The translations under genes were made by a program, and so were the position numbers. The notes under the pieces are model-generated. The model was not told the DNA's origin. It did no database searches and saw only the letters and a program-made list of their open reading frames with translations. A DNA stretch of 64,000 nt, from positions 1 to 64,000 of the forward strand of contig JACCET010000010.1 in assembly GCA_013416405.1 (NCBI GenBank). The letters run 5' to 3'. The stretch is from Alcaligenaceae bacterium (GTDB taxonomy: Bacteria > Pseudomonadota > Gammaproteobacteria > Burkholderiales > Burkholderiaceae_B). Shown piece by piece: positions 45,207 through 53,200 of the stretch (within the stretch, counting starts at the first letter, position 1; every line of letters begins with the position of its first letter).

Positions 45207-46828
45207 CCCAAAATCCCACCAAGGCGGAATCCCACCTCGTTCCGCCCGCCCTGAACACCGTAAGCGGAGCAGGGATAGAAGTACCAACGCAAGTCGATGC
45301 CTCGGCAGTCAATCCCGAGAATATTGGCCAGGCGGGCGAGTATCCTTTCACGCGCGGAATTTTTCCCGACGGCTATAAAGGCCGGCTCTGGACCATACGT
45401 CAATATTCAGGCTTTGGCACTGCGGAAGAATCCAATGAACGTTACAAATTCCTGCTCGATCAAGGACAAACAGGGTTGTCCGTCGCGCTGGACTTGCCGA
45501 CTCAATGTGGCTACGACCCCACCCACCCCATGGCCAGGCCGGAAATCGGCAAGGTCGGCGTTTCGCTTTCCAACCTCAGCGAAGCGGAAATTCTGTTTCA
45601 GGGCATAGACCTGTCCCGCATATCGACCTCGTTTACGATCAACGGTACCGCTGCGATTATCTATGCAATGTATCTGGCCGTTGCCGACAAGCAGGGCGTG
45701 CCTCGCGAGAAGCTCACTGGAACCATACAGAACGACATCCTCAAAGAGTATGTCGCCCGCGGCACCTGGATCTTCCCCGTGCGGCCCTCCATGCGGCTGA
45801 TCGCCGATTCAATACTGTACTCCAACGATGTCTCTCCCCGCTTCAATGCCATAAGTATTGCCGGCGCGCACGTTCGCGATGCGGGCGCAACGGCCGTCGA
45901 GGAAATGGCCTATACCCTGGCCAATGGCCTGGCCTATGTAGACGAGCTGCAGCGCCGCGGAGGCGACGTCGAGAAGTTCGCCAAGCGGCTGTCCTTCTTC
46001 TTCTACGTTCATATGGATCTATTTGACGAAGTGGCAAAGTTCCGGGCCGGCCGCCGGCTTTGGGCCAAGCTGATGAAAGAACGGTATGGCGCGCAAGACC
46101 CCAAGGCACAGATGTTCCGCTTTGGGGTTGTGTGCGGCGGTTCTTCGCTGGTGGCTCCCCAGCCTTATAACAACATCGTGCGGGTCGCCGTCGAAACCAT
46201 GGCTGCCGTCATGGGCGGCGCCCAATCCATCTTCACCTGCGCTTTTGATGAAGCCTTCCAGATTCCAACCGAGTTTTCCGCCGAAATCGCGGTGCGCACA
46301 CAGCAGATCATTGCCTACGAATCGGGCATAGGCCGCACGGTGGATCCCTTGGGTGGCAGCTACTTCGTTGAACAACACACCGACCGTATGGAAGCAGCCA
46401 TATCGGAAGTTATGGATGAGATTGAATCTTACGGTGGCGTCATTCCCGCGATCGAAGATGGCTGGCTGCAATTGCGCCTGGCCCAGCGCGGCCTGGATCG
46501 CAAACGCAAGACCGATACCGGCGAGACAGTTATCGTGGGGCAAAACCACTTTCGCACCCAGGGCGAACAAGCGGGTGTCGACGAAATATTCCGCCTTGAT
46601 CCCGGCGTGGCCCAACGGGCACTTGAAAAATTCCAGAAAGTACTCGATACGCGTAGCCAGACGGCAGTGGACGCATCGCTGGCCAAGCTGGCCGGTGCCG
46701 CCTCAAACGACCAAGAAAACCTCATGCCCTATCTGGTCGATTGTTGCCATGCCTACGCCACCGTCGGAGAGATGGTCGCCACATTGAAAGAACAATGGGG
46801 CGAATTCCAGGAGCCAGTCAACCTATGA
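45203..46828 (+). CDS. B12-dependent acyl-CoA mutase, large (substrate-binding) subunit
   Basis: Radical carbon-skeleton mutase of the methylmalonyl-CoA mutase family. The 541-residue protein has only the TIM-barrel part; the cobalamin domain is encoded next door. Family motifs: GLSVALDLPTQCGYD, TGTIQNDILKEY and FPVRPSMRLIAD. Tyr68 (in IRQYSGFG) and Arg198 correspond to the residues that select carboxylated substrates in methylmalonyl-CoA mutase; isobutyryl- and 2-hydroxyisobutyryl-CoA mutases have other residues. The active-site pair usually Tyr-His (GYH) is Ala222-His223. Overlaps both neighbours by ATGA. Predicted to rearrange succinyl-type to malonyl-type CoA esters, possibly larger than methylmalonyl-CoA. 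Confidence 0.9.
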   Translation: MTQNPTKAESHLVPPALNTVSGAGIEVPTQVDASAVNPENIGQAGEYPFTRGIFPDGYKGRLWTIRQYSGFGTAEESNERYKFLLDQGQTGLSVALDLPTQCGYDPTHPMARPEIGKVGVSLSNLSEAEILFQGIDLSRISTSFTINGTAAIIYAMYLAVADKQGVPREKLTGTIQNDILKEYVARGTWIFPVRPSMRLIADSILYSNDVSPRFNAISIAGAHVRDAGATAVEEMAYTLANGLAYVDELQRRGGDVEKFAKRLSFFFYVHMDLFDEVAKFRAGRRLWAKLMKERYGAQDPKAQMFRFGVVCGGSSLVAPQPYNNIVRVAVETMAAVMGGAQSIFTCAFDEAFQIPTEFSAEIAVRTQQIIAYESGIGRTVDPLGGSYFVEQHTDRMEAAISEVMDEIESYGGVIPAIEDGWLQLRLAQRGLDRKRKTDTGETVIVGQNHFRTQGEQAGVDEIFRLDPGVAQRALEKFQKVLDTRSQTAVDASLAKLAGAASNDQENLMPYLVDCCHAYATVGEMVATLKEQWGEFQEPVNL

Positions 46829-47253
46829 ACACGATCGCCACAAAACCATTACTTGCCGGGCAGCGCATACTTGTCGGCAAGCCCGGCCTGGACGGCCATG
46901 ATATCGGCGCAAAGATCATTGCGCTGGCCATGCGCGATGCCGGTGCCGAAGTCATCTACACCGGCCTGCGCCGCAGCCCTGAAAAAATTGCCCAGGTAGC
47001 CGTCGATGAAGGCGTCAACGCTGTGGGCCTGAGCATATTGTCAGGCAGCCATAAAGAGCTTACGCAAGATGTGGTGTCTGCGCTTGCCGCGCTGAACGCC
47101 AGCGACATCAAAGTATTCATCGGGGGCACCATCCCCGCTGAAGACCATGATGCGCTGCTTGCCCTGGGGGTCGTGGGCATCTATACCAACGACATGCCCC
47201 TGGAAACAACCCTGAAGCATCTGTCCGAGGCGCTCTCGGCCAGCGATTCCTGA
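46825..47253 (+). CDS. B12-dependent acyl-CoA mutase, small (cobalamin-binding) subunit
   Basis: A 142-residue B12-binding domain that pairs with the large subunit. It shows the base-off/His-on motif GLDGHDIG (D-x-H-x-x-G), with GLSILSGSHK and IGGTIPAEDHDAL forming the corrin tail pocket. The ATG at 46825 overlaps the large-subunit stop (ATGA), which sets the start. The separate large/small arrangement is that of isobutyryl-CoA and 2-hydroxyisobutyryl-CoA mutases, unlike the fused methylmalonyl-CoA mutase of most proteobacteria. Confidence 0.93.
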   Translation: MNTIATKPLLAGQRILVGKPGLDGHDIGAKIIALAMRDAGAEVIYTGLRRSPEKIAQVAVDEGVNAVGLSILSGSHKELTQDVVSALAALNASDIKVFIGGTIPAEDHDALLALGVVGIYTNDMPLETTLKHLSEALSASDS

Positions 47254-47284
47254 ACCCACACGCCCATAGCAAGAAGACACACTC

Positions 47285-47674
47285 ATGACCTACCTGTCAT
47301 TTGACAAGACACTGAAGCCTGCCAGGGCCCGATTTCCCGAAGGTGCTTGTGATTGCCACTTCCATATTTTTGATCATGCGTCCACGTACCCGCTGGCCTC
47401 GACCGCAGCCTATACCCCCACGCCGGCTACCGAGCAAGACTATCGGGCACTATGCAAGGCCTACGGCATAGACCGAGCCGTACTGGTACACCCCAGCGTC
47501 TATGGTGCCGACCACGCCAGCTACGAAGCGATCATGGCCGCAAATCCTGATGATGCTGGTCGTGCTTATGCTCGTCACCTACGTGCCCGCGTTTTCACTG
47601 GCCTTCGTACGATAAGCGCGAGCCTTATTCAATTTCGCATGCACAATAGCCAACCAATCGGAGAAGATTTATGA
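47285..47674 (+). pseudogene. Amidohydrolase N-terminus fused out of frame to a TRAP permease tail
   Basis: Codons 1 to about 88 match the start of TIM-barrel metal-dependent hydrolases (2-pyrone-4,6-dicarboxylate lactonase type): DCHFHIFD with the HxH metal pair, then VLVHPSVYGADHASY. After ANPD the similarity stops, and 200 residues with the other metal ligands are missing. In another frame, 47544-47615 reads ILMMLVVLMLVTYVPAFS and five more residues to a stop, which is the characteristic last helix of a DctM-type TRAP permease. A deletion therefore joined two genes. The remaining frame ends by overlapping the aldolase ATG. Confidence 0.75.
47544..47615 (+). pseudogene. C-terminal remnant of a DctM-type TRAP permease
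   Basis: Twenty-three codons and a stop encode a hydrophobic helix with TYVPAFSLAF, close to the TYVPALSLWLP ending shared by TRAP large permease subunits. No initiation site or upstream part is left. It marks the right edge of a deletion and implies that a TRAP transporter once belonged to this cluster. Confidence 0.6.
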
Positions 47675-48441
47675 GTGACACCTCTACCATGAACGTAAAA
47701 GCCGTTGTTTCCGAAGCAGAATGGGAAACGCGTGTCAACCTGGCTGCCTGCTATCGCCTGATGCCCATGTTTGGCATGAGCGACCTGGTCTATAACCACA
47801 TCACTGCACGCATCCCTGGCGAAACAGACCGCCTGCTCATCAACCCCTATGGCTATATGTATGAAGAGATCACGGCATCTAGCCTGATCTCCATCAATGT
47901 GGCGGGTGATGTTCTGCTTAATCCGCACAGCAACTATGACATCAACCCTGCCGGCTACGTCATACACAGCGCGGTGCACGGCGCACGCCACGATGCCCAA
48001 TGCGTCATTCATACGCACTCCAAGGCGGGCATGGCCTTGTCGGCCTTGAAATGCGGCCTGCTGCCCCTGACGCAAACTGCAATGCGGTTCGGCTCTATTG
48101 CCTATCACGATTACGAAGGCCCCGCCGTCGACCTGGATGAGCGCCAGCGCCTGGTCGACGACTTGGGCGACAACGATGCCATGATATTGCGTAATCACGG
48201 CCTGCTGGTGGCAAGCGCAGACATTCCTCAGGCCTTCAACACCATATATTGGCTGGAAATGGCATGCAGGGCGCAAGTTGACGCCATGGCCTGCAATACC
48301 GAGCTGCACTATCCTACGCCCGAGGTCATTGAAAAAACCGCGCATTTGTATAAACCCGGCACCCGCCGCCCCTATGGCGTCATGGAGTGGCCGGCCATGT
48401 TGCGCATGCTGGATAGGCGCGACAGCTCGTTCCGCTCATAA
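47671..48441 (+). CDS. Class II aldolase/adducin-family protein
   Basis: Zinc-dependent aldolase-fold protein of 256 residues. Motifs: GMSDLVYNHITARIPG near residue 35, VIHTHSKAGMALSAL near 111 with the HxH metal ligands, and LRNHGLLVASADI near 170 with the third histidine. This is the branch related to fuculose-phosphate aldolase and to decarboxylases such as 3-oxo-tetronate-4-phosphate decarboxylase; the sequence does not decide between C-C cleavage and decarboxylation. It follows the pseudogene with an ATGA overlap. A hairpin follows at 48455-48478. Confidence 0.88.
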   Translation: MSDTSTMNVKAVVSEAEWETRVNLAACYRLMPMFGMSDLVYNHITARIPGETDRLLINPYGYMYEEITASSLISINVAGDVLLNPHSNYDINPAGYVIHSAVHGARHDAQCVIHTHSKAGMALSALKCGLLPLTQTAMRFGSIAYHDYEGPAVDLDERQRLVDDLGDNDAMILRNHGLLVASADIPQAFNTIYWLEMACRAQVDAMACNTELHYPTPEVIEKTAHLYKPGTRRPYGVMEWPAMLRMLDRRDSSFRS

Positions 48442-48454
48442 CAGGCACAGCCAC

Positions 48455-48478
48455 GCACCCGGCTATCCAACCGGGTGC
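48455..48478 (+). terminator. Hairpin after the aldolase gene
   Basis: GCACCCGG-CTATCCAA-CCGGGTGC is a perfect 8-base stem 14 bases after the aldolase stop. A T-rich run (AAATTTTTTAG) follows about 20 bases later, so it may be a weak terminator dividing the cluster into two transcripts before the second iclR gene. Confidence 0.55.
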
Positions 48479-48520
48479 CGCTATGCTCGAACTTAAATTT
48501 TTTAGCAGGCATCTATCATC

Positions 48521-49255
48521 ATGGCCACTGCTCCCAGCCGTTCCGCACTGCGTCCATTCAGCATCCTGGATGCATTCTGCACAGCCAAAAGGCCGCTTTC
48601 CCTCTCGGAAATGGCGCAGTTGGCAAACATACCCCTGTCGACCTGCCACAGCGTCGTGCACTCTATGGAGCAAAACGGCCTGCTGTATTTTTTATCTTCC
48701 CGAGAAGCGTATCCAACGCGCCGGCTATGGGATATGGCACGGGTTATCAATAACAATGATCCCATCACGACGCGGTGCCTGCCTTACCTAACCGCTCTGC
48801 GCGATGCCTGCAACGAAACCATCATCCTGGGTACTCGACAAGACGATCGCGTGCTGTATTTACTGGTCGTGGAAAGCGGCCAGACTATACGTTACTCATC
48901 GCACGCGGGCGATTTCAAGCCCATGCATTCCAGCTCGATCGGCAAGGCCTTGCTCAGCACCTTGACCAATACCGACTTGACCGCCTGGCTCAAGTCACAT
49001 GAACTGACGCAGGCAACCAGTCACACCATCACTTCGTCCAAGCTCCTGCTAGAAGACATCAAGACAACGCGAACCCGCGGCTATAGCATCACCCGTGGCG
49101 AAAACGTAGATGACGTCATGGCTCTTGCAGCGCCCTTGCAAAGAGGCTCAATGACATTGGGTCTGGCGATTGCCGGGCCACTCAACCGCATGAACCAGAA
49201 TGCCGATGAACTGTCGCGGCAGCTGCTGGCATGCATACAAGAAATTACGTTATGA
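48521..49255 (+). CDS. IclR-family transcriptional regulator (second)
   Basis: A 244-residue regulator with an N-terminal winged helix (LSLSEMAQLANIPLSTCHSV near residue 27) and a C-terminal effector domain (HSSSIGKALLS, RTRGYSITRGENVDDVMALA). It overlaps the CoA-transferase gene by 4 bases (ATGA), so it is made together with that unit and probably senses an intermediate of the pathway. It is clearly different in sequence from the first IclR protein at 43342. Confidence 0.9.
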   Translation: MATAPSRSALRPFSILDAFCTAKRPLSLSEMAQLANIPLSTCHSVVHSMEQNGLLYFLSSREAYPTRRLWDMARVINNNDPITTRCLPYLTALRDACNETIILGTRQDDRVLYLLVVESGQTIRYSSHAGDFKPMHSSSIGKALLSTLTNTDLTAWLKSHELTQATSHTITSSKLLLEDIKTTRTRGYSITRGENVDDVMALAAPLQRGSMTLGLAIAGPLNRMNQNADELSRQLLACIQEITL

Positions 49256-50379
49256 ATCGACCACTGGAAGGCATACGCATCGTGGAGATAGGCCATATGC
49301 TGGCCGGGCCGTATTGCGGCCTGCTGCTGGCAGACCTGGGCGCCGATGTCATCAAAATAGAGCCGCCCGAAGGCGATATCGCGCGCAAGATCAGCCCTCA
49401 TCAAATAGGGCCGTACAACGCCTATTTCGGAAGCCTGAATCGCAACAAACGCAGCATAGTCCTGGACTTGGCCAGCCCTGAAGGCAAGGCGGCGCTGGGT
49501 GATATTGTTGAGAACGCGCATGCCCTGATCACCAACTTGAGGCCCAGCGCCATCAAGAAGCTGGGGCTGACCTACGACGCACTGCGCGCAAGAAATGAAA
49601 AATTGGTATGCGTGGCGCTGACCGGCTACGGACTTGATGGCCCTTATGCCGAACGGCCGGCTTACGATTATGTCATCCAGGCCATGACCGGACTGATGTC
49701 GCTGACGGGCGACCCCGACGCCGCACCCACCAAGGCAGGCTATTCCGCTGTCGATAACTCGGCAGGCATCATGGCGGCGCTTGCCCTGCTGGCAAAAATC
49801 ATTCACGGCAAGGGCGGTCAAGTGGATGTCGCCATGTATGACGTAATGCTGTCGCAATTGAACTATCTTGCCGGGGCCACCTTGAACACCAGCGAGCAGC
49901 CACAGCGCTTTCCAAATTCCTCGCACCCCTACATTGTGCCGGCCCAGATATTCCAGACGGCTGACGGCTGGCTGACGCTCTTCATAACGCATGACAAGTT
50001 CTGGGAAAAGTTTTGCATGGAACTTGATAAGCCAGACTGGTTGACCGATCCGCGCTATGCAACCATGGCCGGCCGCCGCGAAAATCGAAACCTGGTCGTG
50101 AACGACATCAGTAAAGTATTGCTGAGCGCCTCGGCAGAAAGCTGGGTTCAGCGCCTGGCACCGCTGGGTATAGTCGTAGCGGCTGTCGGCACCTTGCAAG
50201 ATGCCTTGTCCAACGAGTTGACCGACTACCGCAAGCTGGTGGTACAGCTGGGTGATGGCAGTATTCCGCTCAGGGCCATAGGCAGCCCCATGAAATTCAG
50301 CGACTCGCAGCCAGTCTATAACTTGCCTCCTCTCTTGAACGAGCACGCAGCCGAAATCCTGCACGAGAAAACGTCATGA
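49252..50379 (+). CDS. CaiB/BaiF (class III) CoA-transferase
   Basis: Transfers CoA between carboxylic acids, or acts as an alpha-racemase in some members. The 375-residue protein has the N-terminal Rossmann part RIVEIGHMLAGPYCGLLLAD and LGADVIKIEPPEGD, and the catalytic aspartate Asp139 in RPAYDYVIQAMTG that carries the acyl-enzyme anhydride. The ATG at 49252 overlaps the iclR stop and is preferred to 49231. In this cluster its natural job would be to activate the substrate acid with CoA from succinyl-CoA or another donor. Overlaps the GTPase gene by ATGA. Confidence 0.92.
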   Translation: MNRPLEGIRIVEIGHMLAGPYCGLLLADLGADVIKIEPPEGDIARKISPHQIGPYNAYFGSLNRNKRSIVLDLASPEGKAALGDIVENAHALITNLRPSAIKKLGLTYDALRARNEKLVCVALTGYGLDGPYAERPAYDYVIQAMTGLMSLTGDPDAAPTKAGYSAVDNSAGIMAALALLAKIIHGKGGQVDVAMYDVMLSQLNYLAGATLNTSEQPQRFPNSSHPYIVPAQIFQTADGWLTLFITHDKFWEKFCMELDKPDWLTDPRYATMAGRRENRNLVVNDISKVLLSASAESWVQRLAPLGIVVAAVGTLQDALSNELTDYRKLVVQLGDGSIPLRAIGSPMKFSDSQPVYNLPPLLNEHAAEILHEKTS

Positions 50380-51293
50380 AAAACGAGCCCTTGGACAGGC
50401 GCGCACTGGGCCTGGCACTGACCCGTTTGGCCAATGCCACTGTGGCTGAAGTGCTGGCCAACGACGCCCATGCCGGGCAGAACCCGGAAAACGCCGCTTA
50501 CCGCATAGGCTTTACCGGGCCGCCGGGCGCCGGCAAAAGCAGCCTGGTCGGCCGACTTGCCCAACTACGCAACCCGGGCCGGCGTATGGGCGTGCTGGCC
50601 ATAGACCCCAGCAGTCAAAAGTCTGGCGGCGCCTTGCTGGGCGACCGCATACGCATGGATGAACTGGAAAATATCCAGGAGCTTTACATACGCTCATTCG
50701 GCTCGCGTTCGGCATCGGACGGGCTCACAGACAATCTGCCGGAGCTGATTGCAGCCATGGACAGCTTTGCTTTTGACGAAGTCATCATCGAAACCGTCGG
50801 CGTCGGCCAAGCTGAGTATGCGGTACGACCCCAGGTAGACACCCTGGTTCTGGTGCTCCTGCCCGACAGCGGCGATACCGTGCAAGCCATGAAAGCCGGC
50901 ATCATGGAAATGGCCGACATCTTCGTGGTGAACAAATCGGATTTGGCAGGCGCCAGAAAAATGGCTGCAGATGTCAAACGCATCGCAAGCCTGCGCAAGC
51001 ACTCGCAAAACGAATGGCAGCCCCCGGTACTGCTGACCAGCACCGACGCAGCGCCTTCCATACAGCAGCTGTCCGACACCATAAATCAGCATCGCGAATT
51101 CCTTGACCGTAGTGGCGCACGCGCCTCTTTACTGCAAGAGCGAGCCAAATACCGCATCAAGCGGCTGATTGAGCGAGAAACCGCACAAGTCATGCACGAC
51201 CTTGGACCCGATTTTTTAAAGGCCAGCTTGCTCGAACAATATCACCTGACGCTGGCCGAACTGGCCAGCCGCAGTAAACTCAAGACATCTTGA
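50376..51293 (+). CDS. MeaB/ArgK-type mutase chaperone GTPase
   Basis: G3E-family GTPase that protects B12 mutases and gates cofactor loading. In 305 residues: P-loop GPPGAGKSSL near 50, DPSSQKSGGALLGDRIRM (switch region), VETVGVGQ (G3) and VNKSDLAG (G4). Location in a cluster with a split acyl-CoA mutase and a cobalamin adenosyltransferase fixes the role better than sequence alone. Its start overlaps the CoA-transferase stop by 4 bases. Confidence 0.94.
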   Translation: MKNEPLDRRALGLALTRLANATVAEVLANDAHAGQNPENAAYRIGFTGPPGAGKSSLVGRLAQLRNPGRRMGVLAIDPSSQKSGGALLGDRIRMDELENIQELYIRSFGSRSASDGLTDNLPELIAAMDSFAFDEVIIETVGVGQAEYAVRPQVDTLVLVLLPDSGDTVQAMKAGIMEMADIFVVNKSDLAGARKMAADVKRIASLRKHSQNEWQPPVLLTSTDAAPSIQQLSDTINQHREFLDRSGARASLLQERAKYRIKRLIERETAQVMHDLGPDFLKASLLEQYHLTLAELASRSKLKTS

Positions 51294-51320
51294 TCACTTA
51301 TATTCCACAGGAGCATCATC

Positions 51321-51869
51321 ATGGCAACCCGCCTATCCGTCATTGCAACCCGTACCGGCGACGCGGGCACCACCGGGCTTGGCGATGGCAGCCGGGTCGA
51401 CAAGAACGCGCCCCGCATAGAATCCATGGGCAATGTCGACGAGCTGAACAGTGTGATAGGCCTGTTGCGCACCGAGTCCCTACCTAAAGACGTAGATACA
51501 TTGTTATCTCGCGTGCAAAATGATTTGTTCGACCTGGGTGCCGAGCTTTGCATTCCAGGGCATACAGCCATCAACGAGGCCCATGTCGCTTTTCTGGATA
51601 CCAGTCTGGATCACTACAACGCCAACCTGGGGAAACTGGAAGAATTCATTCTTCCCGGTGGCTGCCGGGCCGCGGCGCTGGCTCATGTGGCGCGCACCGT
51701 CTGCCGCCGCGCGGAACGCTCGGTGGTTGCCCTGCATGCCATCGAAACCCTTAACGCGCCGGTCATGCAATACTTGAACCGGCTGTCCGACCTGTGCTTT
51801 GTGCTTTCCCGCGTCCTGAATCGCGAGGCGGGCCAAGGCGACATATTATGGCGCCGCGAACCCGCCTAA
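51321..51869 (+). CDS. PduO-type ATP:cob(I)alamin adenosyltransferase
   Basis: Makes adenosylcobalamin, the cofactor of the mutase, and hands it over with the help of the GTPase. The 182-residue protein has the ATP-binding N-terminus TRTGDAGTTGLGDGSRVDK, VDELNSVIGLLR and the C-terminal cobalamin part CRRAERSVVAL and YLNRLSDLCFVLSR. GGAGCATCATC precedes the ATG. It starts 27 bases after the GTPase gene. It overlaps the convergent MFS gene at its 3' end by 4 bases. Confidence 0.94.
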   Translation: MATRLSVIATRTGDAGTTGLGDGSRVDKNAPRIESMGNVDELNSVIGLLRTESLPKDVDTLLSRVQNDLFDLGAELCIPGHTAINEAHVAFLDTSLDHYNANLGKLEEFILPGGCRAAALAHVARTVCRRAERSVVALHAIETLNAPVMQYLNRLSDLCFVLSRVLNREAGQGDILWRREPA

Positions 51870-53068
51870 GATGCGGGATCGGACGGCAACAACATAATGA
51901 TGGCCGTCGTGCACACTGAAATGGCCGCCATGATAAGGAACAGGCTGGAAAAACTCGATGATTTCACGATGGGGCCAAGCAACCATACCGCCAACGAACT
52001 GACACCAAAGGAAACCGCCAGGCGCATGCCTGCTACTCGGGAACGTATGCTGTCATCCACGTACTTGACTATCATGGCGTCGGTAAAAGGAATAGCCCCA
52101 AAAATACACACCATGACACCCAGCAAGGCAACAAACACCCACCAGCCACTGGCCACCGCGGCCAATATCAACCAGGGAATCTGTGCCAACACCATGCACA
52201 AGTACAGACGCTTGAGCGACACCCTGTCGATAAGATGGCCCACAACGACCTGAGTCAGTGACGCCAGCGCATAGACCAGCGCGAGCAACAGGCCGATTAA
52301 AGCCGGATCATTGATCAGGCCATCAAACCGTTCAGTCAGGAATTGCGTATTGCCATTAGTGGTGAAGTTGAACAGCAAGCTGCCCGTAATTGCCGCCACG
52401 GTCATGACCACCAGGGCCTTGGCCAATTGCCGCGCTGGCAAGACGACTTTGGGTGGCTTGCGGCTACGCCCCGGCGCCAGACCCTGCGGCTCGCACAACA
52501 AGGCAAAAGCCAAACCACAAGCCATTGAAATCACACCAGGCACGATAAAAGCCGCCCGCCAACCCCAGTACTGCACCAGCAGCCCCGTCAGCAGTGCCGC
52601 ACCGGCTACGCCCAGATTGCCGGCCAGCCCATTAACGCCAATTGCCGCCCCGGGCCGGCTGGTTCGCTGCACCAGCATGGGTATACCAACCGGATGGTAG
52701 ATGGATGCGAACGCACCTATCGAGGCCAGCCCTGCGGCAAGCTGCCAAGGACCTTGAGCCATGGACGTAAGCAGCGCGGCGGCACCCAATCCAAAGAAAA
52801 ACACCAGCATCATCTGCCGGCGCCCCCATAAGTCCCCGAGACGGCCGGCAGGAACTGACCCGATCCCGAACAAGAAGAAAGCGCCGACGCTGTAAGGCAT
52901 CAGGTCTTCCCAACGATCAAAACCAAATTCAAGGGCTATGGTGCCCACAGCAGTGGCAAAGATCAGCAGAAATAGATGATCAAGCGCATGGCCGATGTTA
53001 AGTAATAAGAGCACTGGCCGGGGATGGTCGGCTGGCTGGGCGGATATCGACAATGTTTCAGTGTTCAT
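51866..53068 (-). CDS. MFS transporter (12 TM)
   Basis: Major facilitator of 400 residues with about 12 helices. Motif-A type loop GSVPAGRLGDLWGRRQMML near residue 75 is clear, as is NIGHALDHLFLLIFATAVGTI in helix I. The second half contains LVYALASLTQVVVGHLIDRVSLKRLYL. The ATG at 53068 is used; the longer frame has no homology. It is divergent from another MFS gene at 53201 and faces the mutase cluster, so it may carry a related substrate or product, but sequence alone does not tell. Confidence 0.85.
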   Translation of the reverse strand: MNTETLSISAQPADHPRPVLLLLNIGHALDHLFLLIFATAVGTIALEFGFDRWEDLMPYSVGAFFLFGIGSVPAGRLGDLWGRRQMMLVFFFGLGAAALLTSMAQGPWQLAAGLASIGAFASIYHPVGIPMLVQRTSRPGAAIGVNGLAGNLGVAGAALLTGLLVQYWGWRAAFIVPGVISMACGLAFALLCEPQGLAPGRSRKPPKVVLPARQLAKALVVMTVAAITGSLLFNFTTNGNTQFLTERFDGLINDPALIGLLLALVYALASLTQVVVGHLIDRVSLKRLYLCMVLAQIPWLILAAVASGWWVFVALLGVMVCIFGAIPFTDAMIVKYVDDSIRSRVAGMRLAVSFGVSSLAVWLLGPIVKSSSFSSLFLIMAAISVCTTAIIMLLPSDPAS

Positions 53069-53200
53069 AAGAAAAAGACCAGGCAACCTTGGCATCTGTC
53101 ATTAGTCCCTATATAGTAGACGAGCTTGATCGGCAAGATCCAATCACGCGGAAACACCGACAGCGGCTTTGGCCCACAACACTCAGAGCATTTGATAACC

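Noticed and set aside
49081-50364. Minus-strand open frame (427 codons) opposite the CoA-transferase
   Set aside because: Shadow of a well-supported gene; the product has no family motif.
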